Positions 43,167-52,239 are shown, numbered from the stretch's first letter. The stretch is 64,000 bases of DNA from Streptoverticillium olivoreticuli subsp. olivoreticuli (GCF_003391135.1 NZ_CP031455.1:310001-374000), one strand, 5' to 3'. Numbers and translations are program-made. The notes: generated by a model from the sequence alone, not told the origin.

Positions 43167-44402
43167 TCAGCTGCCGCGGAAGGTGACTGCGACGGTCAGC
43201 CCGCCGTCCGCCGCGGGGCATGCGGTGACGGTTGCGCCGTGCGCGTCCGCGATGGACTTGACGATGGACAGGCCCAGGCCATGGCCACAGGTGCCGACGC
43301 GGTCCTGGCCGAGGCGGCGGAAGGGTTCGAAGAGTTGGGCCACCTGGTCCGGGGCGACGGGACGTCCGGTGTTGGCGACCGTCAGCGTACGGCCGGTGAG
43401 CCGGACCGACACGCTCCCACCGCTCCGGTTGTACTGCACGGCGTTGCGCACCAGGTTCGTCACCAGATGACGCAGCAGCACCGGATCCCCCGTAACCGAC
43501 AGCGGGTCGTCGGCCGTCAGGGTCAGGGACACATCCTCCTCGTCCGCCAGGATCCGCATTTCCCCGACGGCCTGTCGCGCCTCCTCCGTGAGGTCGGTCT
43601 CCTCGGTCTCCGCCAGGCCACGGTCGCTGCGGGCGAGCAGCAGCAGCGAGGCGATCAGCTTCTCCGCGTCGCGGTTGGTGGCCAGCAGGTCCTCGCGTAC
43701 ATCGGCCAGTCCGTCGGGGAGCGGATCGGCCAGTCCCACTTCCAGGCTCGCGCGCTGCGCGGCGAGCGGAGTGCGCAGCTCGTGCGAGGCGTTGGCGACG
43801 AAGCGGCGCTGGCTTTCGAAGGACTTCTCCAGCCGGTCGAGCATGGTGTCGAAGGTGCCGGCGAGCTTGTGGAGCTCGTCGTCGGGGCCGGTGAGGGCGA
43901 GGCGCTCGTGCAGGTTCTGCTCGCTGATCCTGCGGGCGGTGTCCGTCACGGCGGCGACGGGCCGCAGTGCCCGCCCGGCGAGCCACCAGCCCATGACGCC
44001 CGCGAGCAGGGCGATGAGGACCAGGCCGATCCCGGACCAGAGCAGCATCTGGTGCAGGGCCGTTTCCTGCACCGCGCTCACGGTCTGGTCGACCAGTCTG
44101 ATGGCGATGCCGTCGTCCAGGTCGTTGCCGAAGGGAGGTCGTGGTGCCCCGGGAGCCGTCGGACTCGCCGGGGCGGGTGTCCCGCCGTCCGTGCCGAGCC
44201 CCGGCAGCGATGTCACCTCCGTCCCTTGGACCTGCTGCGCCGTCCCGTAGCCGGCCAGCGCGATGACGAACGCGAGCAGTATCACCCCGGCCAGCAGGAA
44301 GAGCCCGGCGAAAGCGGCGGCGAGCCGGGTACGGAAAGGCAGCGCGCGCAGGAAGGCGGCCGGGTGCGGGACGCGTATCCGGCCAGGGTGCTTCAGCCGC
44401 AC
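43167..44402 (-). CDS. Two-component sensor histidine kinase
   Basis: 411 residues from a GTG inside the end of the regulator gene. Two helices (27-50 and 118-142) flank a Pro-rich outside loop of about 65 residues. HAMP follows (143-195), H-box FVANASHELRTPL (H207), N-box NLVRNAVQYN, G-box GHGLGLSIVKSIADAHGA. Motifs and length closely parallel the kinase at 3.1 kb, suggesting paralogues. The divergent ABC/FtsX genes are the likely targets of the system. Confidence 0.92.
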   Translation of the reverse strand: MRLKHPGRIRVPHPAAFLRALPFRTRLAAAFAGLFLLAGVILLAFVIALAGYGTAQQVQGTEVTSLPGLGTDGGTPAPASPTAPGAPRPPFGNDLDDGIAIRLVDQTVSAVQETALHQMLLWSGIGLVLIALLAGVMGWWLAGRALRPVAAVTDTARRISEQNLHERLALTGPDDELHKLAGTFDTMLDRLEKSFESQRRFVANASHELRTPLAAQRASLEVGLADPLPDGLADVREDLLATNRDAEKLIASLLLLARSDRGLAETEETDLTEEARQAVGEMRILADEEDVSLTLTADDPLSVTGDPVLLRHLVTNLVRNAVQYNRSGGSVSVRLTGRTLTVANTGRPVAPDQVAQLFEPFRRLGQDRVGTCGHGLGLSIVKSIADAHGATVTACPAADGGLTVAVTFRGS

Positions 44403-45055
44403 AAGCGGTACCCCTCGCCGGTGTCCGCCGAGATCGCGTCCGGGTTTCCGAGCTTTCCGCGCAGTCGGCTGACGGTGGCGCGGACCGCGCTGGTGCGTGG
44501 GTCCAGGTTCTCGTCCCAGATGGTGCGCACCAGTTGCTTGTGGGGAACCGTGTCGCCGCGTGCCTCCATCAGCATCTGGAGCACGGCGAACTCCTTCGGG
44601 GTGAGCTCGACCTTTTCGCCCTCGACGTGGACTTCGCATCGGGCGCGGTCCAGGACGATGCCTTCGTGCCGCAGGATGACGGGCGGCGATTTGGGGGCTC
44701 GTCGGGCCAAGGCCCGTACCCTGGCGACCAGTTCGGCGAAGTCGAAGGGTTTGGCGAGGTAGTCGTCGGCGCCGAGCCGTTCCAGTCCGTAGACCTTGTC
44801 CTCGGTCTCCCCGGCTGCCGTCAGCATGAGGATGCGTGGCGGGTCCTCCAGCTCGCGCAGCCGCCTGCACACCTCGTCGCCCGTCATCACGGGCAGGTCC
44901 CGGTCGAGGATCAGCACGTCGTAGTCGGTGCGCAAGCACATACGCTCGGCCTCGTCACCCGATGCGGCGAGGTCGACCGCTATCGATTGCCTGCGCAGGC
45001 CCGTGGCGACGGTTCGCGCGAGTACGTGGTGATCTTCGGCTACCAAAATCCTCAT
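44393..45055 (-). CDS. Two-component response regulator, OmpR family
   Basis: 220 residues from ATG 45055; an in-frame ATG at 45064 is equally possible since neither has a clear ribosome site. Receiver: ED8 pocket, D51 in LILDRDLPVMTGDEV, T in LTAAG, K in LAKPFDF. DNA-binding winged helix: VELTPKEFAVLQMLMEARGDTV, TSAVRATVSRLRGKLG, ISADTGEGYRLCG. Overlaps the kinase start by 10 bp. Divergent from the ABC/FtsX operon. Confidence 0.92.
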   Translation of the reverse strand: MRILVAEDHHVLARTVATGLRRQSIAVDLAASGDEAERMCLRTDYDVLILDRDLPVMTGDEVCRRLRELEDPPRILMLTAAGETEDKVYGLERLGADDYLAKPFDFAELVARVRALARRAPKSPPVILRHEGIVLDRARCEVHVEGEKVELTPKEFAVLQMLMEARGDTVPHKQLVRTIWDENLDPRTSAVRATVSRLRGKLGNPDAISADTGEGYRLCG

Positions 45056-45212
45056 ATACGCCATGGAAGCAGACACCGGGTTGCGGCCGGATAAGTGCCT
45101 TTCCCCACCGTGGAGCCCGCCGGCCGCGGGGTGGGCTGCCCGACCTTCGTGTCCTTATGCCGCCGTAACGGGCCTTATCTCACTGCAAAGACCGGCCTGC
45201 TTCGCTCTGGGC

Positions 45213-46466
45213 ATGAACTTCGTCAAGCGCGCGGCTTTGAGCCTGGTGGCCAGGAGGGGGAAGACAGCCCTTCTGCTGGGGATCTTCCTGGTGATCTGCA
45301 CACTGCTGCTCGGTGGTTTCCTGCTGCAGGGTGCGACTGCCCGGCAGGAGGCCCAGGCGCAGCGGCGTATAGGTGTGGACATGACCATCCGCGGCAGCGG
45401 GCTGACCACGGACGCGGTCGCCAAGGTGGCCTCCTCGCCACTGGTGGAGCGGTACAACCCGATGTTGCGCGGGGTGACGAGGCCGCCGGGCCTGGTTCCT
45501 GTCACGTCGGATGCGCCGAAGCCGGGCGGGGCGGAGGGCGGGGCCGGCCAGGACGGGCTGGGCTTGAGCGGTATCCGCGAATCCGGGATGCTGCTGGACT
45601 TCGCCACCGGCCGTGCCAAGGTCGTCTCGGGCCGGGGCATCACCGTGGAGGACGCGGACCGCAAGGTCGTCCTGCTTGAGCGGCGCCTGGCCGAGAAGAA
45701 CAAACTGAAGGTCGGCGATACGGTCTCGCTGGCCTCTCCCGGCGGCGAGCGCAAGGCGTCCTTCGAGGTCGTCGGCCTCTACGAGGACCCCCACCCGGTC
45801 CCGTCCCAGTGGGTGGCCCCCAGCGAAATCACCGCGAACCAGGTGTATGCCCCGCTCACCGCGGTCTCCTCCCTGGGTTTCGGCACGAAGCCGCAGGAGG
45901 CCGTCTTCAAGATCAGTTCGCCGGAGAAGGCACGACAGCTGCACGCGGAGGCATCCCGCCTGCTGGGCGGCGGAGACCTGCGATTCGACGTCAACGACAA
46001 GGCCTACCGGGACCAGGTGCGCCCGCTCCAGCGCGTCGGCGCTTTCGCGAGCGTCCTCGTGTGGCTGATATCCCTGGCCGGCGCGGTGATCCTTGGCTTG
46101 ATCGTCATGCTGACGATCAAGGAACGGCGCGACGAATTGGGGATGCTGCTCTCGCTCGGCGAGAAGAAGTGGAAGCTCATCGCCCAGCACACCGTCGAAG
46201 TGGCGGCCGTCGCCGTGCCCGCACTGGCGATGGCGGCACTGTCCGGCCAGTACTTCGCCCAGCAGGCGGGGGAAGCGCTCCTGCCCCGGGAGCGGCACGT
46301 CACCGACTCCGTCGACGCCCCCGGGCCCCCGGAGGTCCGGATGGAACCCGCTGATCTCGGCAGGGTCGCCGGGATCGGACTCGGCATCTCGTTGGTGTCC
46401 ACGGTCGTCCCCGGCATCGGCATTCTCCGCCTGCACCCCCGCTCGATCCTCACCGACAGCGAATAG
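45213..46466 (+). CDS. FtsX-like ABC permease (first of tandem pair)
   Basis: 417 residues from ATG 45213. One N-terminal helix (about 17-40; GKTALLLGIFLVICTLLLGGFLL), an extracytoplasmic domain with VVLLERRLAEKNKLKVGDTVSLASPGGE and ASFEVVGLYEDP (MacB_PCD-like), then FtsX helices with VMLTIKERRDELGMLLSLGEKKWKLIAQH in the cytoplasmic loop. Closely similar in plan and motifs to the next gene; the two probably form a heterodimer with the following ATPase. Confidence 0.9.
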   Translation: MNFVKRAALSLVARRGKTALLLGIFLVICTLLLGGFLLQGATARQEAQAQRRIGVDMTIRGSGLTTDAVAKVASSPLVERYNPMLRGVTRPPGLVPVTSDAPKPGGAEGGAGQDGLGLSGIRESGMLLDFATGRAKVVSGRGITVEDADRKVVLLERRLAEKNKLKVGDTVSLASPGGERKASFEVVGLYEDPHPVPSQWVAPSEITANQVYAPLTAVSSLGFGTKPQEAVFKISSPEKARQLHAEASRLLGGGDLRFDVNDKAYRDQVRPLQRVGAFASVLVWLISLAGAVILGLIVMLTIKERRDELGMLLSLGEKKWKLIAQHTVEVAAVAVPALAMAALSGQYFAQQAGEALLPRERHVTDSVDAPGPPEVRMEPADLGRVAGIGLGISLVSTVVPGIGILRLHPRSILTDSE

Positions 46467-46482
46467 CAAGAGGCCAACAGTC

Positions 46483-47871
46483 ATGAACCTCATCAAACGC
46501 GCGGGCCTGAGTCTGTGGTCCCGCAAGGGAAAGACCCTGATCATGCTGGGGACCTTCCTGGTCATCTCCGCCATGGTCCTCGGTGGTGTCCTCATCAGGG
46601 ACGCCACCGCGCAAGCCGGGGAGGCGACCAAGCGCGAACTCGGCGCCGAGGTCAGCCTGGGAATGGACTTCGACAGCCTGAGCAGCGGCGGAAGTCCAGG
46701 CACGGCTCCGCAGATCAGCGCGGACGCCGTGGACAAGATCGGAACGTCCCCGTTGGTGGAGAAGTACAACTACAAGTCCTTCAATGGAGCCAGGCTCCTC
46801 GACGGGGCCGAAACCACGAGCGACAAGCCCCTCACCCCGGGCATGGATGCCGACTTCACCCTGGCGCACGGCGTCCTTGACTCCTCGCTCCTGCCCGACT
46901 TCAGCAGCGGCAAGTGGGAGCTGCTGTCCGGAGAGCCGATCACCGCGGCCGACACGAGCCGCAACGTCATCCTCATCGAGGAGCGGCTGGCGAAGAAGAA
47001 CAGGCTGAAGGTCGGCGGCAGGATCACGCTCGGCGAAAACGACCCCAAGGGCAAGCGACGGGCCGACTTCACCGTCAAAGGCATCTACCGTGACCCCTCC
47101 GACGAGCCCGACCCCGAGTACCAGCAGTTCCCCGGTGACCGGCTGATCGTCCCGGCCACCGCTCTGGCCGCACTCAACTCCGGCGGGGAGAAGGAGCCCG
47201 CACAGCTCGGGGGCGCGACCTTCCGGCTCAAGGACCCCGAGACGTTCGACGCCTTCAAGACGGAAGCGAAGAAGACCGCAGGCTCAGCACTCGACGGATT
47301 CAAGCTCGGCATCAACGACAAGGCCGTCCAGCAGATGACGGGCCCCTTGCGGAGCATCACCTCGTCCGCGAACGCGGCCATGTGGCTGATCGGCGTCGCC
47401 GGTGCCATCGTCCTCGGCCTGCTCACCGCCCTCGCGGTCAAACAGCGCCGCAAGGAGTTCGGTGTGCTGCTGGCGATGGGCGAGAAGAAGTGGAAACTCA
47501 TCGCCCAGCAGGCCGTGGAGACCGTCGTCGTCGCCACGCTCGCCATCGCCCTGAGCGCGGCGTTCGCCGGAAGCCTGACGCAGAAGGCGAGTGACGCCCT
47601 GCTCAGCAGCGAAGCCGCCGCCGCACAGCGGAAGATCGACTCCTGGCAGCCCCCGCCCCCGGGCTCCACGGGCCTGAACGAGGGCATCGACCACGACGAC
47701 GAGCCGACCAAGGACGCCGACCCCATCGACAAGATCACCGTACGGCTGGATCCCATGGCCCTCGGCACCGTCGCCGGTGTGGGGCTGGGCATCGGTCTGC
47801 TGGCCACCGCGATACCCGCCGCCTCCGTCCTGCGGCTCAACCCCCGCACCATCCTCACGAAGGGCAAGTGA
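46483..47871 (+). CDS. FtsX-like ABC permease (second of tandem pair)
   Basis: 462 residues. Same start pattern as its neighbour (MNLIKRAGLSLWSRKGKTLI), the same VILIEERLAKKNRLKVGGRITLGEND motif in the outside domain, and the loop ALAVKQRRKEFGVLLAMGEKKWKLIAQQAVE. A longer insertion before the last helix (about 380-420, Pro/Asp-rich) distinguishes it. Starts 16 bp after its paralogue; its stop overlaps the ATPase GTG. Confidence 0.9.
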   Translation: MNLIKRAGLSLWSRKGKTLIMLGTFLVISAMVLGGVLIRDATAQAGEATKRELGAEVSLGMDFDSLSSGGSPGTAPQISADAVDKIGTSPLVEKYNYKSFNGARLLDGAETTSDKPLTPGMDADFTLAHGVLDSSLLPDFSSGKWELLSGEPITAADTSRNVILIEERLAKKNRLKVGGRITLGENDPKGKRRADFTVKGIYRDPSDEPDPEYQQFPGDRLIVPATALAALNSGGEKEPAQLGGATFRLKDPETFDAFKTEAKKTAGSALDGFKLGINDKAVQQMTGPLRSITSSANAAMWLIGVAGAIVLGLLTALAVKQRRKEFGVLLAMGEKKWKLIAQQAVETVVVATLAIALSAAFAGSLTQKASDALLSSEAAAAQRKIDSWQPPPPGSTGLNEGIDHDDEPTKDADPIDKITVRLDPMALGTVAGVGLGIGLLATAIPAASVLRLNPRTILTKGK

Positions 47872-48587
47872 CCACCGTGACCAGCGCGATGAGCACCCCG
47901 CGGCCGCCCGTCCTCAGGCTCTCCGGCGTCAGCCACACCTACGAGGGCCGGCGCCGCAGGACCACCGTGCTCCGCAAGATCGACCTCGACTTCGAGCGCG
48001 GCACCTTCACCACGATCCTCGGCCCCTCGGGCAGCGGCAAGACGACCCTGCTCAGCCTGGCCAGCGGGCTGGACAGCCCTACCGAGGGCAGTATCCGCTT
48101 CGACGGGCAGGACCTCTCCGGGCTGGGCCTGGGCCGCTACCGCAACAAACACGCCGCGACGATCTTCCAGCAGTACAACCTGCTGACGTACATGACAGCG
48201 CTTCAGAACGTCACCACCGCCATGGAGATCACCGGCACCAGGCCCGCCACGGGGACCCGCAAGGCCCGCGCAATGGAACTACTGACACAGGTCGGCCTGG
48301 ACGACGACACGGCCCGGCGCAACGTCCTCAAGCTCTCCGGAGGCCAGCAGCAGCGCGTCGCCATCGCCCGCGCCCTGGCCTGCGACGTGGACGTCCTCTT
48401 CGCCGACGAACCGACCGGAAACCTCGACGAGGACACGGCCGACGGCATCATCCGCATCTTCCAGAACCTCGCCCACGAGCAGAACAAGTGCGTCATCGTC
48501 ATCACCCACAGCCAGACACTGGCCGCCCGCTCCGACCGCATCCTGACCCTGCGCAAGGGCCAGGTCACCACGACCGGAGGAAAGTGA
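47868..48587 (+). CDS. ABC transporter ATP-binding protein (FtsX partner)
   Basis: 239 residues from a GTG overlapping the permease stop; an internal ATG at 47889 is possible. Walker A GPSGSGKTT, Q-loop IFQQYNLLTYMTALQNV, signature LSGGQQQR, Walker B VLFADEPTGNLDEDTAD, switch VIVITHSQ. The ADEPTGNLD form is typical of the MacB/LolD subgroup. Works with the two upstream permeases; regulation probably by the divergent two-component system. Confidence 0.92.
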   Translation: MTTVTSAMSTPRPPVLRLSGVSHTYEGRRRRTTVLRKIDLDFERGTFTTILGPSGSGKTTLLSLASGLDSPTEGSIRFDGQDLSGLGLGRYRNKHAATIFQQYNLLTYMTALQNVTTAMEITGTRPATGTRKARAMELLTQVGLDDDTARRNVLKLSGGQQQRVAIARALACDVDVLFADEPTGNLDEDTADGIIRIFQNLAHEQNKCVIVITHSQTLAARSDRILTLRKGQVTTTGGK

Positions 48588-48589
48588 AC

Positions 48590-48943
48590 GTGCACACCAC
48601 ATGGCGCCTCCTGGCGGCCGCCCCGCTCCTGGTCCTGGCACTTGCGGCCTGCGGTCCGGACAACGGCGGTGACGAGGGCGGGGGCGACGACACCAGCAGT
48701 CAGCAGCCCAAGGGGAATAGCTCCAGCGGCTCGGAGAAGGACAAAAGCCGGCTGTCCGAGGCGGAAGTCCAGAAGAAGCTGGAGAAGTACCAGCGGTGCC
48801 TGCGCGAGAACGGCTATGCCGGCGGAGACGGCCAGGAACTCCAGTCCGATGGCTCGAATCTCTCGGGGCTCGAGGAGGCTGCGAAGAAGTGCAAGTCCTT
48901 GCACCCCTGGGCCGGCCAAGGAGGCGCGAAACAGGAGAACTGA
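48590..48943 (+). CDS. Small lipoprotein of the ABC/FtsX operon
   Basis: 117 residues from GTG 48590, nine bases after GGAGG; GTG 48584 is in frame but too close. Signal and lipobox LALAAC (Cys20), a Gly/Asp/Ser/Lys linker, then a helical domain with two cysteines: KLEKYQRCLRENGY and AAKKCKSLHPW. It is probably an accessory or sensing lipoprotein for the exporter; function not known. Confidence 0.8.
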   Translation: MHTTWRLLAAAPLLVLALAACGPDNGGDEGGGDDTSSQQPKGNSSSGSEKDKSRLSEAEVQKKLEKYQRCLRENGYAGGDGQELQSDGSNLSGLEEAAKKCKSLHPWAGQGGAKQEN

Positions 48944-48976
48944 TGCCACCCATTGACCGGGGCCGACTGAAGTAGT

Positions 48977-49010
48977 ACAGGCCGCCTGGCCGAAAGGCTT
49001 GGCGGCCTGT
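48977..49010 (+). terminator. Hairpin after ABC/FtsX operon
   Basis: ACAGGCCGCC (48977-48986) pairs with GGCGGCCTGT (49001-49010), with an inner GCC/GGC pairing around a GAAA loop. Likely operon terminator. Confidence 0.75.
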
Positions 49011-49232
49011 GGCACGGCGCGGACAGCAGTACGTGCGTCCGACCGTGCGAGCCAGCGCACAAGTTCCTCAGCACGGGCCCGCGGCTTACGACGTGAGACC
49101 GGCTGCGACAGCGTCGGAAATCGTGATTCAGCATCTGCCGGACGCGCTCCGACAGGACAACAACGCCCACACCCCGCTCCGACCTGACTCGACATCTCGC
49201 CGAACTTCTCAGCCGACCTTGTAGGGTTCTGT

Positions 49233-49733
49233 ATGCCTTTCTTCGTTCTTGCCCTGGCTCTTGGCACCGTCGGCGGCGCCATAACCTACGCGGCCACCCG
49301 GACCCACCACACCTCGCAGCGAGTGCTTCTGAGCCTGGTATGGCTGTGGGCCGCCGGCGTCGTCAGCCTCACCTTCGGCACACAGTCGGGTGGCGGCCAG
49401 GCGGTCAATTTCTCCCTGCTCGATGTCAGCAACCCCGCCGACGTCGTGGATTTCCTCTTGAACATGGCCCTGTTTCTCCCTGGCGGAATTCTCTTCGCCA
49501 CGCTCGGATGCCGTCCGCTCACAGCAGGGCTTTTCGGACTGCTCGGATCCCTCGCCGTCGAGACGACGCAGTACCTCGTCCGTTCCGGGCGCACCTCGGA
49601 CATCAACGACCTGCTGTCCAACACGCTCGGCTGCCTTGTCGGCTTCGCCTGTGCCGCAGCCGTCATCAGCGCCCCCGGCTGGTCGACCCGCGATGGCAGG
49701 CATGCCCGTCACGGCCGCCGTCACGTGGGCTGA
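49233..49733 (+). CDS. VanZ-family membrane protein
   Basis: 166 residues. Four or five helices with the VanZ pattern: NFSLLDVSNPADVVDFLLNMALFLPGGILFATLG, LFGLLGSLAVETTQYLV and the motif GRTSDINDLLSNTLGCLVGF (R-x-SDhxDhhhNxhGxxxG). VanZ homologues give low-level teicoplanin resistance in some vancomycin clusters but most are of unknown function. Stands alone. Confidence 0.85.
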   Translation: MPFFVLALALGTVGGAITYAATRTHHTSQRVLLSLVWLWAAGVVSLTFGTQSGGGQAVNFSLLDVSNPADVVDFLLNMALFLPGGILFATLGCRPLTAGLFGLLGSLAVETTQYLVRSGRTSDINDLLSNTLGCLVGFACAAAVISAPGWSTRDGRHARHGRRHVG

Positions 49734-50132
49734 CCGGCATGGGGCGATCTTGCGATTGACTGTACCGGGAGGTGTCCTCCGTGCATCCTCATCAATACAA
49801 GACCGTCACGTAGTGACGGAGCAGCAAGTCCTCACATGGAGGAGCCCGGAGGGTTCCTCCATCTTTGCGTTGCGGAGCAACGCTTCAACGAACCGTCACG
49901 TAGTGACGGAGCAGCCACTCTCCGGAGGCGCGCGCGCATGGGGCCTGTTATTAACTCTGACACCGCGACAAGCCCCCGTAATACGCCATGCGCATGGGCC
50001 ATGCGATCTCGCTGCTGCTCCGAGCGGTCCGGGGCCATACCTCGTGGCTGCCGTCACACCCGGAACACCTCGGTAACGAGCGCATAACGCCTATCATCCT
50101 CACAGGGAATTCGACAGGCTGGGAGGCTGCGA
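49734..50132. other. Non-coding region holding a stem-loop array
   Basis: About 400 bp without a supported gene. The first half carries the ordered hairpins annotated separately; the second half (49915-50132), next to the recombinase-like gene, shows no clear feature except its GGGAGG ribosome site. Confidence 0.55.
49768..49914. repeat. Array of five stem-loops with a duplicated palindromic unit
   Basis: GGAGG-TGT-CCTCC (49769-49781); CCGTCAC-GTA-GTGACGG (49803-49819); ATGGAGGA...TCCTCCAT (49836-49862); CGTTGC-GGA-GCAACG (49868-49882); then a second exact CCGTCAC-GTA-GTGACGG (49893-49909). The two CCGTCAC units sit in identical 23-base contexts 90 bp apart. Could be a structured RNA, a recombination site array or protein-binding repeats. 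Confidence 0.75.
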
Positions 50133-51092
50133 TTGCGCTTCGACAACGGTGGTGGTGACCACTGCCCCTCTCTAGTAGCTCTCAAAAACCTTCCCATCCG
50201 GTCAGGAAGCTCACGGCGGCGCCAACTGGGGATGGTGTTCCAGGAGATTGCGGCAGCACTGGAGGATGGCGTGTTGCCCACCAGAGCCCGCCGCGATCTG
50301 AGCTATCTCCTTGATGACGCGGTGCTGTGGGATTACGTTCGTGTCGCCGAGACCGGCGCATTGCGCAGCCGCTTGGTGAACGGGGAAAAGCCTCCGACCG
50401 CTTCGGCGACCAATAGCGCACGGCTGGACTGTTTGGATCTGATCCGGGACGCGGCAGGATTTCCGTCGATGCCTCGGGACAGGTCGGCGCCTGTCGAGCT
50501 GCGGCCAACTCCTGGAAAGGGGGACCTGGCCGCGCTGCGACACCGGCTCGACGATGACCTTCGGATAATCCAGTCCCCCGGGCATGCCCGGTTCATCGCC
50601 GTCCTGGCCGTGGTGCTCGACACCCGAGCACGCACCGGCGAACTGGTGACCCAGCGCCTCGCCGACCTCACCGACGACCGCAGCCAAATTCGCGTCGTTC
50701 GCCGACCTCAACACGGCACCGGTTTCGAATCAGTTGACGAAATGGTTGCCTTGTCGCCGTTGTGCAGAGAAGCCCTGGCCCATTGGTTGCCCGTCCGGGC
50801 CACGCTGACCGAGCCCTTGCAAGGAAGTGCTACTGCGCTCTGGGTGTCGCTGGCCCACAACCATGCGGGAGCCGCCGGTGACGACGGTCGGCATACGCAC
50901 AGGGTCCCGGGAATGCCGCTGCAACAAAGCGGCCTCATTCGCAGTTACAACCGCGGACGTCACCAGTACGGCCTGGTTCACCTGCTGCCGCCGAAGCTCG
51001 AGCAACTCCGACGAGCCCTCGAAGAGATTTCCTGCCCCGGCAGCGCTGTCACCCAGGAAACAGGGTCCCGTCGCCACCCAGCCGATCTCTGA
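50133..51092 (+). CDS. Tyrosine-recombinase-like protein, diverged
   Basis: 319 residues from a TTG start with GGGAGG seven bases upstream. The middle reads HARFIAVLAVVLDTRARTGELVTQRLADLTDD then IRVVRRPQHGTG, and SPLCREALAHWLPVRATL, which resembles box I (ARTGEL) and the strands of tyrosine recombinases/integrases. The usual HxxR box and active-site tyrosine are not obvious (LIRSYNRGRHQYG may be a remnant). It may be an inactive or DNA-binding-only relative. Next to the stem-loop array. Confidence 0.6.
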   Translation: MRFDNGGGDHCPSLVALKNLPIRSGSSRRRQLGMVFQEIAAALEDGVLPTRARRDLSYLLDDAVLWDYVRVAETGALRSRLVNGEKPPTASATNSARLDCLDLIRDAAGFPSMPRDRSAPVELRPTPGKGDLAALRHRLDDDLRIIQSPGHARFIAVLAVVLDTRARTGELVTQRLADLTDDRSQIRVVRRPQHGTGFESVDEMVALSPLCREALAHWLPVRATLTEPLQGSATALWVSLAHNHAGAAGDDGRHTHRVPGMPLQQSGLIRSYNRGRHQYGLVHLLPPKLEQLRRALEEISCPGSAVTQETGSRRHPADL

Positions 51093-51249
51093 GACTGATC
51101 CGCAGGGGTGGCCTCGCCGGTGATGACGCCCCCGACGGCAAAGCCGTTCAGGCCGCCGTCGGCGCCGGCGTTCATCGACAGGATCCGCGCGCGGTGTTCC
51201 TCGGACTGACGCTGTCTTCGACGACAGAGAACCATGATGTGATGGTGCC

Positions 51250-51642
51250 GTGAGTCGCGCTGCAGAAGAGACCAACCGCCGCATGCTCCGGGCGCGGGAT
51301 GCGATGGACCGCGCCTACGCGCAGCCGCTGGACGTTGCTGCCCTGGCCCGGATCGCCCATGTGTCGGAGGCGCACTTCGCGCGTACTTTTCGGGCCACGT
51401 TCGGTGAGACGCCGCATCGTTACCTGCAGCGCCGCCGTGTCGAGCGTGCCATGTTCCTGCTGCGGGAGACCGACCGCAGTGTGACGGACATCTGCTTCCA
51501 GGTCGGCTTCGGCAGCCCGGGAACCTTCAGCCGCACGTTCCGCGACATCGTCGGGCGGTCGCCGAGGACGTACCGCAAGGAAGCGGTGTCCGCGGGCGTG
51601 CCGACGTGCTTCGCGATGGCGTGGACGCGACCGAGCGACTGA
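51250..51642 (+). CDS. AraC-family regulator, DNA-binding domain only
   Basis: 130 residues from GTG 51250. Two helix-turn-helix units: LDVAALARIAHVSEAHFARTFRATFGETPHRYLQRRRVERA and RSVTDICFQVGFGSPGTFSRTFRDIVGRSPRTYRKE. No ligand-binding domain. Such short AraC proteins are often followed by a VOC/glyoxalase gene, as here, and probably regulate it. Confidence 0.9.
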   Translation: MSRAAEETNRRMLRARDAMDRAYAQPLDVAALARIAHVSEAHFARTFRATFGETPHRYLQRRRVERAMFLLRETDRSVTDICFQVGFGSPGTFSRTFRDIVGRSPRTYRKEAVSAGVPTCFAMAWTRPSD

Positions 51643-51717
51643 GCGTCCGTCCTGCCCGGGACGTCCGTCGACCGAGCAGTTCTGGATAAGTTTTCGTCCC
51701 GCTCGCGCAGTAGCGTG

Positions 51718-52134
51718 ATGCACATGTTCAACGCCATCACGCAATCGCAGATATACGTCCTGGACCAGGACGAGGCCCTCGACTTCTATGTCGGCAAGCT
51801 CGGCCTAGAGGTCGCCGCCGACGTCGACCTGGGCTTCATGCGCTGGCTGACCGTCAGCGTTCCCGGTCATCCGGAGCGCCAGATCCTGCTGGAGAAGCCG
51901 GGCGCTCCGGCGATGTCCCCGGAGACGGCGGAGCAGGTCCGCGAGCTGGTGACCAAGGGTGCGATGGGCGGGTGGCTCATCCTCACCACGGACGACTGCC
52001 GCAAGACGTACGAGACGCTGCTGGGCCGGGGCGTGGAGTTCACGGAGGAACCCACCGACCGCCCGTACGGCACCGACTGCGGACTTCGCGACCCCTTCGG
52101 CAACCGGATCCGCTTCACCCAGCCGAGGGTCTGA
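51718..52134 (+). CDS. VOC-family (glyoxalase/dioxygenase-like) protein
   Basis: 138 residues. Paired beta-alpha-beta-beta-beta modules: QIYVLDQDEALDFYVGKLGLEVAADVDLG and TDDCRKTYETLLGRGVEFTEEPTDRPYGTDCGLRDPFGNRIRF. Metal ligand positions are plausible but the first His is replaced by Gln/Tyr. Function could be detoxification or drug binding. It follows the AraC gene by 75 bp; GTG 51715 and ATG 51724 are alternative starts. Confidence 0.88.
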   Translation: MHMFNAITQSQIYVLDQDEALDFYVGKLGLEVAADVDLGFMRWLTVSVPGHPERQILLEKPGAPAMSPETAEQVRELVTKGAMGGWLILTTDDCRKTYETLLGRGVEFTEEPTDRPYGTDCGLRDPFGNRIRFTQPRV

Positions 52135-52239
52135 GGCTTCGGGTTCCCGGCGTTCGGCGACCCGTCCTCGATGAGGTCGTCGGTGCGCGTGCTGTGCCGG
52201 ATGGTGCTTTCCCATCTCAGTGCCTGTGAACACTGATCG

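Noticed and set aside
49803..49909. Duplicated palindrome considered as a CRISPR array
   Set aside because: Only two copies, separated by 90 bp containing other hairpins, and no cas genes in the window.
51093..51249. Minus-strand frame with natural-looking residues (ILSMNAGADGGLNGFAVGG)
   Set aside because: Short, without start, partner motif or stop context. At most a gene fragment and not supportable.
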